Assembly (NCBI GenBank): GCA_903912795.1
Contig: CAIWIS010000015.1
Location: forward strand, 1 to 5,200
Direction: 5' to 3'
Source: an uncultured Bacteroidales bacterium
GTDB lineage: Bacteria; Bacteroidota; Bacteroidia; Bacteroidales; Paludibacteraceae
DNA length: 5,200 nt
Part shown: positions 1 through 5,200 of the stretch, piece by piece
How the letters are laid out: the number at the start of each line of letters is the position of its first letter
Numbering within the stretch: the first letter of the stretch is position 1
Notes under the pieces: model-generated
Databases searched by the model: none
Seen by the model: the letters and a program-made list of their open reading frames with translations, nothing else
What the model was told of the DNA's origin: nothing
Made by a program: the position numbers and the translations under genes

Positions 1-1
1 C

Positions 2-790
2 AATGCCGTTTATAATTTGGAGTTATTAACAGCAGGTGCATTTGCAGCCACTATGCTTCAGCAAAAAGTGGACGATAATGAACATAAATTAGCGCCAGTA
101 TTGAACTATTTAGCCGAAAAGAGTATGATAGTTTACAAAGAATTAACCCAGAAACCCGGATTTATTGCTTTTTACGAAAAAGTAACGCCTATTGATGCCC
201 TGGAACAAAGTAAAATTGGAAGTAGACCAGCGCGCCGAACAGGCAACCGTAGCTTAAGCGATTTAAGAGCCATTCCTTGGGTTTTCAGTTGGAGTCAATG
301 TAGGTTTAATATAACCAGTTGGTATGGTGTAGGCACTACGCTGGAGAACATGAGAAACGAGGACCCTGCCAAGTTTGAGCAATTTAAAGCAGCAGTAAAG
401 ACCGACTCTTTTGTACGTTATGTGCTTACCAATATTGATTCGAGCCTTGCCTCGTCCGACGAAACAATATTTAGAGAATACGCCAAGTTAGCTAGTAATA
501 TCCCTGACAGTGAAATGTTTGTAGAAATAATGACCAGCGAATTTGCCCGTACCCGACAAATGATAGACCTTATTCTTGCAAAACCCATAGTTGAGCGTCG
601 CGAAAATCATTATTATTCAACGCTTTTAAGGGCTGAGGCCATGAAGTCCTTACATAAACACCAAATTCAATTATTACACGATTGGCGTACAAGTACTGAA
701 CAAGCAAATACAGAAAAAGCAAATGCAGTTTTAACAGAACTACTTCGCTGTATCAATGCTATAGCTGGTGCTATTGGCTTTACCGGTTAA
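2..790 (+). CDS. ppc: Phosphoenolpyruvate carboxylase, C-terminal part (5' end outside window)
   Basis: The enzyme adds bicarbonate to phosphoenolpyruvate to give oxaloacetate and phosphate, a cytoplasmic anaplerotic step feeding the TCA cycle. About 262 residues are visible, and the frame is open to the left edge, so the TTG at 17 is an internal leucine codon, not a start. The diagnostic motif GSRPARR lies at 218-238 and LRAIPWVFSWSQ at about 263-298; their arginines at 224-226 and 266-268 match catalytic R699 and R713 of the E. coli enzyme. The protein ends in the family's terminal Thr-Gly. The residues matching the E. coli aspartate-inhibitor contacts K773, R832 and N881 read Asn (431-433), Glu (602-604) and Phe (779-781), so feedback inhibition may differ. 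The gene stops just before a hairpin terminator and converges on the thioredoxin gene. Family assignment is very secure; the regulatory inference rests on an alignment by eye. Confidence 0.97.
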   Translation, partial: NAVYNLELLTAGAFAATMLQQKVDDNEHKLAPVLNYLAEKSMIVYKELTQKPGFIAFYEKVTPIDALEQSKIGSRPARRTGNRSLSDLRAIPWVFSWSQCRFNITSWYGVGTTLENMRNEDPAKFEQFKAAVKTDSFVRYVLTNIDSSLASSDETIFREYAKLASNIPDSEMFVEIMTSEFARTRQMIDLILAKPIVERRENHYYSTLLRAEAMKSLHKHQIQLLHDWRTSTEQANTEKANAVLTELLRCINAIAGAIGFTG

Positions 791-811
791 CCAACATAAA
801 ATTTAAAACAA

Positions 812-846
812 AAAAACCTGCGATATTAAGAATATTGCAGGTTTTT
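812..846. terminator. Bidirectional intrinsic terminator between convergent genes
   Basis: The arms 812-827 and 831-846 pair over 16 positions around a 3-nt AAG loop, with one G-U wobble (822/836) and a core of ACCTGC against GCAGGT. The A-run on the left arm and T-run on the right arm give a U-tract on whichever strand is transcribed. It lies 21 bases after the ppc stop and 19 bases beyond the stop of the leftward thioredoxin gene, so it can end both transcripts. Confidence 0.9.
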
Positions 847-865
847 GTATTAAATAATTGAATCT

Positions 866-1306
866 TTATTTTTTGGCTTTAAAAAAGTAGGTTTTTACCA
901 ATTTTTCAAATTCGTCGTAATCTTTGTATCCAAGCTCCGATTTGTATGACTTCACATCGTTTATAAAAATAATAGTAGGCATAGCCTCCACTTTAAATTT
1001 CTTAGCCAATTCTGGCTCTTGATCTACATCAATTTTATATACAATAAGTTTGCCCTTGTATTTATTCTGAATAGCTTGTAAATGAGGCGCTAGCATTTTA
1101 CATGGACGACACCAAGTTGCATGAAAATCAAGTATAATTGGCAGTTTTCCAATGCGTTTAAATGCAGTTCCATTTTCAAAGTTCCAAACTTTATCTTTAA
1201 AAGTTTTAGTTGTTAATTCTTCAATCTTTACATTTCCAGTTGATTGGGCTGTTGCCGAAAATGCTAATAAGATGCTAAATAGCAGTAAATAAGCTGTTTT
1301 TTTCAT
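866..1306 (-). CDS. Exported thioredoxin-like protein, CRPC active site
   Basis: A 146-residue thioredoxin-fold thiol-disulfide protein. Residues 1-20 form a signal peptide (MKK, hydrophobic core, then SATA before Gln21), so it should act in the periplasm. The active site is W65-C66-R67-P68-C69 after the beta strand IILDFHAT. The cis-proline loop is at 109-111 (MPT, Pro110), and the family's VDQEPELAKKFKV segment precedes it. These are the only two cysteines. The second motif position is Arg where thioredoxins usually have Gly, which may shift the redox potential. Length is usual for a single thioredoxin domain plus signal. It is last in a leftward operon, 23 bases after the lipoprotein gene, and ends at the shared terminator. 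No strong ribosome binding site is seen; the leader is A-rich, as is usual in Bacteroidota. Electron donor and substrate are unknown; the upstream lipoprotein, with two free cysteines, is a candidate partner. Confidence 0.93.
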   Translation of the reverse strand: MKKTAYLLLFSILLAFSATAQSTGNVKIEELTTKTFKDKVWNFENGTAFKRIGKLPIILDFHATWCRPCKMLAPHLQAIQNKYKGKLIVYKIDVDQEPELAKKFKVEAMPTIIFINDVKSYKSELGYKDYDEFEKLVKTYFFKAKK

Positions 1307-1329
1307 GGATTCTTTATTTTTTAAATTAA

Positions 1330-2151
1330 TTATTTGTAAAGCAAATTTATTTTTCCAATTCGTTGTTGTGCAATGCGTAAATCATTTTCGGTTTTGCTCA
1401 TAAGTTTACGAGCTTTGTAAAGTGTATACGACTTATTTAAAGCCAACTTATCCGATTCTGCTAATTGATACGTGAATTTACGTGATCCAATTAATGTAAT
1501 TTTAATTGGAAGTCTAAAATTTTGACTTATAAAAGCAGTAAGGCCACTATCTGTTTCATTTTTAAAAGTCAGACTCTCGAAATTACGTTCACCATCGTTA
1601 AATGTATGAAAAACACCATTTTTCAATGTATCCGAAAATGCTGATAAATTACCCGCTTGAGCTTTAATAGCAAAATGATTCATTTTTGCACCCGAATACT
1701 CACTTACTAAAAATACGTCATTGTTTTCGAACACTTCACACCTTAAATAATTTCGACCCGTATTTTGTTCAGTGAGTTGTGATTTATAAACATATTTTCC
1801 TATTTCTGAATACTTTTCATTTTTTTCGAATCTAAAATCTCTTATTAAACTCTCAAATGCCTCTTTCATTACAGGTAAAACTTGAGTGCAATATTTTAAT
1901 GTTTTATAACTCTCGCGTAGTATAATTGTATCGTTTAAAGCAACTGCTATTTTCCTTTTCTCTACCAAACGTGGATATAGTATGTGTATACTATCAATAT
2001 TAGATTTCGCCTCATTTAACTTATTGGCCTTTATTAATTCTTTTATTTCATTTAATCGATAATCAGCAGCGTCCTCCTCCTTATCTTTTGAATTACAAGC
2101 ATTTAACAGAGTTGAAATAATAATTAGCAGAAATAAGTTAGTAGGTTTCAT
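1330..2151 (-). CDS. Conserved lipoprotein of unknown function with surface-export-like signal
   Basis: A 273-residue lipoprotein whose function I do not recognise, though it resembles hypothetical lipoproteins of other Bacteroidota. Residues 1-18 are a signal peptide with lipobox LLNAC, so Cys19 should be lipidated. The next residues, NSKDKEED, resemble the charged lipoprotein export signal that sends lipoproteins to the cell surface in this phylum (inference). Residues about 30-105 look helical and charged. Residues about 110-232 alternate in a beta-rich pattern, including an aromatic FRFEKNEKY stretch. The C-terminal 235-268 is again helical and may form a short coiled coil. Cys88 and Cys138 are the only cysteines besides the lipidated one and could form a disulfide. 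The gene lies 15 bases after the beta-barrel gene and 23 bases before the thioredoxin gene, so the three are very likely co-transcribed. The ATG start is fixed by the signal peptide. Confidence 0.85.
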   Translation of the reverse strand: MKPTNLFLLIIISTLLNACNSKDKEEDAADYRLNEIKELIKANKLNEAKSNIDSIHILYPRLVEKRKIAVALNDTIILRESYKTLKYCTQVLPVMKEAFESLIRDFRFEKNEKYSEIGKYVYKSQLTEQNTGRNYLRCEVFENNDVFLVSEYSGAKMNHFAIKAQAGNLSAFSDTLKNGVFHTFNDGERNFESLTFKNETDSGLTAFISQNFRLPIKITLIGSRKFTYQLAESDKLALNKSYTLYKARKLMSKTENDLRIAQQRIGKINLLYK

Positions 2152-2166
2152 TTACAAGTTTACAAT

Positions 2167-2898
2167 TTAAAATTCAACACCAAATGAGAATTCCATATTT
2201 GCAGGAATAATATAAATAGCTTGTGAATAATTGTGATTAGGGTCAGTAATATAGTTTTCACCGTTTGAAATACTCGTTAAAGCATGTTTATAATTAACTT
2301 CAACAAAAAGTTTGAATTTATTATTAATAGTATAACGTGAACCTAAACCTACAAAAAAACCAGCTATTGAAGGATAAGTTAAGTCTTTCATTAAATCATA
2401 TGATTTATATACTCCAGACCCCGATGCTTTAAAAATCTTTTCGTTTGCCGAAATTATAAAACCTGAAGTAACTCCACCTTGCACATAATAGTTGTAATTA
2501 TTTACTGTAGGAGTTTTTAATTTCAAACCAAGTGGCACCTCAAGAATACCGTAATTGACTTTAAAATAGTCATTTGCATTAACATCGTTCAACGATCTTG
2601 AGTCGGCCATATAACCACCAATCGAATTGTAATTTATTGCCGATACTATGGCCAACAAATCATTTATTTCGTAATGAGCAGTAACTCCAACACCTAATTT
2701 CATAGTAGCACCACCTGCAAATGCATCGTTATTATCCACATTAATCCACGAAATGGCTGGACTTACTTTTATCCCAAACTTCAATTGATCTAAATTTATT
2801 TGTGTTAAATCAAAATTACGAACAGGAAAATCGTTGTATTGGGCTTTAGACAGTAGCGTAATATTAAGCAATATAATTAAAAATAATGTCCGTTTCAT
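2167..2898 (-). CDS. Outer-membrane beta-barrel protein (PorT/OMP_b-brl-like)
   Basis: A 243-residue small outer-membrane barrel. The start chosen is the ATG at 2898, because it opens directly onto a clean signal peptide (MKRTLFLIILLNITLLSKA, then Gln20). The in-frame TTG at 2928 would add ten polar residues ahead of the signal and would lie inside the -7 promoter element. The mature part shows repeated amphipathic strands separated by Gly/Asn-rich turns, for example FGIKVSPAISW, LGVGVTAHYEI, VPLGLKLKT, YYVQGGVTSGF, FVGLGSRYTI and FKLFVEVNYKHAL. It ends in FSFGVEF with a terminal Phe, the usual C-terminal signal recognised by the BAM assembly complex. There is no cysteine in the mature protein. 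Length and pattern fit the 8-to-10-strand outer-membrane beta-barrel families common in Bacteroidota. It is first in the leftward operon. The specific role (adhesin, small porin or scaffold for the lipoprotein) cannot be told from sequence. Confidence 0.87.
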   Translation of the reverse strand: MKRTLFLIILLNITLLSKAQYNDFPVRNFDLTQINLDQLKFGIKVSPAISWINVDNNDAFAGGATMKLGVGVTAHYEINDLLAIVSAINYNSIGGYMADSRSLNDVNANDYFKVNYGILEVPLGLKLKTPTVNNYNYYVQGGVTSGFIISANEKIFKASGSGVYKSYDLMKDLTYPSIAGFFVGLGSRYTINNKFKLFVEVNYKHALTSISNGENYITDPNHNYSQAIYIIPANMEFSFGVEF

Positions 2899-2925
2899 AC
2901 ACTGGTTGTTGATTTTATTAGCTTG

Positions 2926-2933
2926 CAAATTTA
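2926..2933 (-). promoter_or_regulatory. -7 element of the leftward operon promoter
   Basis: Read on the minus strand this is TAAATTTG, an exact match to the Bacteroidota -7 consensus TAnnTTTG. It would start transcription near 2920, about 20 nt before the ATG at 2898, a short leader typical of the phylum. No TTG/TTTG is seen at the -33 distance (about 2953-2957), so the promoter may be weak or need an activator. Confidence 0.5.
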
Positions 2934-3048
2934 GTATATTTTTTTGATAAATGAGATATCCATTTTTGTTTTACACACGGAGCATTCAATAACAAACACT
3001 ATTCCAAAATAAAATGATACTACAAAAGTTTAATTTCAATAATAATGC

Positions 3049-3078
3049 TTGTTAGTGGATGTATTTTTATTATCTTTG
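3049..3078 (+). promoter_or_regulatory. Bacteroidota-type promoter of the polysaccharide export operon
   Basis: TTG at 3049-3051 is followed after 19 bases by TATCTTTG at 3071-3078, an exact TAnnTTTG. Both sequence and spacing fit the -33/-7 promoter read by the primary sigma factor of Bacteroidota. Transcription should start near 3083-3085, leaving a leader of roughly 120 nt before the ATG at 3204. No other promoter of this quality is seen in the operon, including the short gaps before its second and third genes. Confidence 0.7.
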
Positions 3079-3203
3079 TCGTTGATAGTGCTTATTAACG
3101 CCTTTTATAACGATTTATTTATCCTGAGTTACAAGCTCTCTTGTTTGATTTCGGATTTTTATATCGTAATATTTATCTTTTTTTTTGTAAAAAAACAGGC
3201 TAA

Positions 3204-4016
3204 ATGTTGAAATTATTTATCAGACTTTCATTTTACATCATAAGTATTTGTTTTATAAGTTCATGTGTAACTTCTAAAACAATTAATTATATGCAAGCTC
3301 CTGGCTTTGACATACCCGCTTACAAGGACAGCATAAAATTTACCGATTACAAGTTACGTGTCGGAGATAGGATTTATGTCCGTATCTATTCTACCGATGA
3401 TAAAACAAATGCACTTTTCAATGCGGGTGGCGGTTCAGGAATGGAACAAACCATGATGGCTTCAGGTGGCCCGATTTCCGATTTGTATACATACGTGGTT
3501 GAAGATGATGGATGTATAGTGTTTCCAATGATAGGAGATGTACATTTGGTTGGTCAAACAATTCGTGAAGCAACTACTTCGCTCGAAAAAGCCATTGAAC
3601 CCCTTTTTAAATTTAGCTCCGTTGAACTTCGGGTATTAAATCGTTCATTCAGTGTTATTGGAAATGGCAATTCGGCTTATATTACTATGCCTCAAGAAAA
3701 AATAAATATTTTTAAAGCACTTGCATTGGCCGGCGACATAGGAATATTTGATGACCGAAGTAAAATTAAAATACTCCGTGAAACCGAAAAAGGCGTACAA
3801 ATAAAAATGTTTGATGTGCGAAGTGCCGACATTGTTCATTCGGAATTTTATTACATTGAACCTAACGATGTCATTTACATTCAACCACTTAACGAACAAT
3901 TTTTCCGCATTTCAAATCTATCAGGCTTTGTTTCCACTGTTGTTGCAACTTTCTCATTCGGTGTGTTAATTTACGATTCAGCGCAACGAATTGGCCAAAC
4001 CCCTTCAACTAATTAA
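3204..4016 (+). CDS. Wza-type polysaccharide export lipoprotein, first of two
   Basis: A 270-residue outer-membrane channel subunit of the Wza/BexD family, which passes capsule or exopolysaccharide chains out of the cell. The signal peptide has lipobox FISSC, so Cys21 should be lipidated. The polysaccharide-export domain (about 48-145) begins with the typical YKLRVGDRIYVRIYS and contains VVEDDGCIVFPMIGDVHLVGQT. One SLBB-type domain follows (about 148-228: FSVIGN, ALALAGDIG, YIEPNDVIYIQP). A hydrophobic segment at about 238-257 matches the C-terminal helix that in Wza lines the pore across the outer membrane. It is shorter than E. coli Wza (about 380 residues), with one SLBB domain instead of two, as is usual in Bacteroidota. 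A Gly/Met-rich loop (73-92) interrupts the export domain and is absent from the neighbouring paralogue. It is first in its operon; the next start lies 8 bases after its stop. Confidence 0.93.
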   Translation: MLKLFIRLSFYIISICFISSCVTSKTINYMQAPGFDIPAYKDSIKFTDYKLRVGDRIYVRIYSTDDKTNALFNAGGGSGMEQTMMASGGPISDLYTYVVEDDGCIVFPMIGDVHLVGQTIREATTSLEKAIEPLFKFSSVELRVLNRSFSVIGNGNSAYITMPQEKINIFKALALAGDIGIFDDRSKIKILRETEKGVQIKMFDVRSADIVHSEFYYIEPNDVIYIQPLNEQFFRISNLSGFVSTVVATFSFGVLIYDSAQRIGQTPSTN

Positions 4017-4024
4017 AATTGAGT

Positions 4025-4771
4025 ATGAATAAACAAATAAACATCCTGATTATTTTGTTGATAGCACTCAATTTAACATCGTGCTACAATTACCGAAGTA
4101 TTGGTTTATTGCAAGAGCATGCTAGCTTGCCAACTTATCCAAAATCGGAATATAAAGAATATAAGATTCGCATTAACGATGAGATTGTTTATCGGTTGAT
4201 AACTTCGGACGAAACAATTTCGAAATTAATACAATCGAACACTGCTTCGGCAAATTATGTTGTTTCGTATCGTGTGTATCCCGATGGCAGTATTGATTTG
4301 CCTTTTATTAAAAACATACATATAGAAGGTTTAACATTGATTGAAGCTGGAAAAGCTGTTCAAAATCGCATGCGTGAAATTATTCCAGATGCTGAGGTGA
4401 AACTTTCGATAGCCAACAAAACATTTACCGTAATTGGCGATGCTGGTACAGGTGTTTTCAATATTCCTCGCGATAGATTTACCATTTATCAAGCCCTATC
4501 CATGTCGGGCGAGGTGCAACATGCTGGCGACTATAAACATGTACGTATACTACGTGTAAATGAAAAAGGTACTGAAATATTAGAATTTGACATTCGTCCT
4601 AAAAGCATTATCGAGTCAAAATATTATTATATTTATCCAAACGATATTATTTATGTACAACGAGCACCTTCGGCATTTTACAAAATTGAAAACTCATGGA
4701 GTAATTTTGTTGGTGTAATATCGTCGTCGTTATCTTTATTATTCACTGTTTTATATTATCAAAAACTATAA
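4025..4771 (+). CDS. Wza-type polysaccharide export lipoprotein, second (paralogue)
   Basis: A 248-residue paralogue of the preceding gene, with the same order of parts. It has a signal peptide with lipobox LNLTSC (Cys20 lipidated), an export domain (about 45-130: YKIRINDEI, YRVYPDGSIDLPFIKNIHIEGLT), an SLBB-type domain (about 133-212: FTVIGD, IYQALSMSGEVQHAGDY, YYIYPNDIIYVQ) and a C-terminal hydrophobic helix (about 228-244). The ATG at 4025 is preferred over the in-frame TTG at 4019, which adds only two residues and lies closer to the upstream stop. Differences from the first copy are the lack of the Gly/Met-rich loop, Asn-Asp in place of the usual Gly-Asp at 51-52, and almost no tail after the helix (YYQKL). 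The two copies are clearly homologous but far diverged, so this is an old duplication or an acquired pair. It may form a mixed ring with the first copy or a second channel; the sequence does not decide. Confidence 0.92.
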   Translation: MNKQINILIILLIALNLTSCYNYRSIGLLQEHASLPTYPKSEYKEYKIRINDEIVYRLITSDETISKLIQSNTASANYVVSYRVYPDGSIDLPFIKNIHIEGLTLIEAGKAVQNRMREIIPDAEVKLSIANKTFTVIGDAGTGVFNIPRDRFTIYQALSMSGEVQHAGDYKHVRILRVNEKGTEILEFDIRPKSIIESKYYYIYPNDIIYVQRAPSAFYKIENSWSNFVGVISSSLSLLFTVLYYQKL

Positions 4772-4829
4772 ATAATAAGCTAAATATAAGCATATTAATA
4801 AACTATAGAACTATAACTACAAAAAATAT

Positions 4830-5200
4830 ATGGAACAAAATAAACCAACCAATCCGTTCAAAGAAGAGGAAGAGTCGAGTTTCGACTTAATGGAATGGGT
4901 AAATATATTTCTACATCATTGGTATTTATTTGTCATTTTTGCAGTTTTATCATTGGGTTTTGCCTATCTCAAAAACAGAACTTGGAAAGCATCCTACAAA
5001 GTTGCCGGCACCATGCTGATTGAAGAGTATAAAACCACTAATAATACCCAAGCTTTGATGCAAGGATTTGGTGTTGATGCTGGTTTTAAAAACACGAATA
5101 ACCAAATTATCATGTTGAGTTCCTACGACTTAATAGGAAGAGTTGTTGACAGTTTGCCACAATTAAAAGTTGATTATATATCGAAGGGTAATTTTAAAAC
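4830..5200 (+). CDS. Wzz/Wzc-type polysaccharide chain-length determinant, N-terminal part (3' end outside window)
   Basis: The frame is open from the ATG at 4830 to the right edge, giving 123 whole codons. The acidic N-terminus (KEEEESSFDLMEWVNIFLHH) leads into a first membrane segment at about 31-48 (WYLFVIFAVLSLGFAYL). The start of a Wzz periplasmic domain follows: YKVAGTMLIEEYK, then NNQIIMLSSYDLIGRVVDSLP, which matches the family's conserved conserved-strand and 'n.i.iL.S..l...vv..L' pattern. Such proteins sit in the inner membrane, control polymer length and, when fused to a C-terminal tyrosine kinase (Wzc), contact the Wza channel. The kinase domain, if present, lies beyond the window. 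In Bacteroidota the usual neighbour of Wza is the Wzc fusion, so that is the more likely form. The 58-base gap from the second Wza gene contains no promoter or terminator that I can see, so co-transcription is likely. Confidence 0.9.
   Translation, partial: MEQNKPTNPFKEEEESSFDLMEWVNIFLHHWYLFVIFAVLSLGFAYLKNRTWKASYKVAGTMLIEEYKTTNNTQALMQGFGVDAGFKNTNNQIIMLSSYDLIGRVVDSLPQLKVDYISKGNFK

Larger units (their letters stand above)
2899..3203. other. Divergent intergenic regulatory region (305 bases)
   Basis: This AT-rich spacer separates the leftward envelope operon from the rightward polysaccharide operon. It contains a leftward -7 element (2926-2933), a rightward promoter (3049-3078) and the rightward operon's leader. 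Between the two promoters, 2940-3045 shows no reading frame, tRNA or strong hairpin that I can support. In the leader there is a small hairpin (3131-3144, ACAAG-CTCT-CTTGT), an AT-only inverted repeat near 3161-3172, and a nine-T run followed by a seven-A run (3178-3195) just ahead of the first start codon. Confidence 0.7.

Noticed and set aside
17..19. TTG as a possible start of the carboxylase fragment.
   Set aside because: The frame stays open to the window edge, and the fragment is the C-terminal part of a protein normally of about 850-900 residues, so the true start lies outside.
3046..3097. Direct repeat TGCTTGTTA / TGCTTATTA, 43 bases apart around the rightward promoter, as a possible operator pair.
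   Set aside because: Nine bases with one mismatch in AT-rich DNA is easily chance, and neither copy is palindromic.
3144..3181. A second rightward promoter made of TTTG (3144-3147) and TATCTTTT (3174-3181).
   Set aside because: The spacer is 26 bases against the usual 19-21, and the -7 element lacks its final G.
3645..3899. An 84-codon open frame on the minus strand inside the first Wza gene.
   Set aside because: It lies wholly within a gene with clear family motifs on the other strand, and its translation looks like a random AT-rich shadow with no domain or signal.
4801..4815. Short direct repeat of AACTATA before the chain-length gene.
   Set aside because: Seven AT-rich bases repeated once has no support as a site or mobile-element scar.
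1..5200. Search for CRISPR arrays, tRNA or rRNA genes, insertion sequences, and toxin or phage-defence genes.
   Set aside because: No spaced repeats, cloverleaf sequences, transposase motifs or defence-type domains were seen. Nearly all of the window is explained by the listed genes.

Overview
The window is AT-rich (by eye about one third G+C) and reads as the chromosome of a Bacteroidota member. Three signs support this. Start codons lack clear Shine-Dalgarno sequences. The promoter-like sites match the phylum's TTG/TAnnTTTG pattern, not TTGACA/TATAAT. Exported proteins carry typical short Bacteroidota signal peptides, including a lipoprotein with an acidic stretch just after the lipid cysteine. 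I cannot place the genus.

Layout. (1) Bases 2-790, + strand: the C-terminal third of phosphoenolpyruvate carboxylase (ppc), cut by the left edge. (2) Bases 812-846: a strong hairpin between convergent genes that can end transcription from both sides. (3) Bases 2898 down to 866, - strand: a tight three-gene envelope operon, in transcription order an outer-membrane beta-barrel protein, a conserved lipoprotein of unknown function with a surface-export-like signal, and an exported thioredoxin with a CRPC active site. (4) Bases 2899-3203: a divergent intergenic region with a leftward -7 element and a good rightward promoter with a leader of about 120 nt. (5) Bases 3204-5200, + strand: the start of a capsule/exopolysaccharide export operon, with two different tandem Wza-type outer-membrane lipoproteins followed by a Wzz/Wzc-type inner-membrane chain-length protein that runs off the right edge.

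How the genes work together. The rightward operon encodes the envelope-spanning part of a Wzx/Wzy-type polysaccharide export machine: Wzc-like polymerisation co-regulator in the inner membrane and Wza-like channel in the outer membrane. Its unusual point is that the channel protein is present as two clearly diverged neighbours. The leftward operon looks like a small envelope module. Its lipoprotein has two cysteines besides the lipidated one, so the co-encoded thioredoxin may act on it; this is inference. The ppc gene is central metabolism (anaplerotic oxaloacetate supply) and seems unrelated to its neighbours, but three of its residues expected to bind the feedback inhibitor aspartate appear to be replaced.

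Nothing here is clearly a new class of system. The best leads are the beta-barrel/lipoprotein/thioredoxin trio, the paired Wza proteins, and the altered inhibitor site of the carboxylase.
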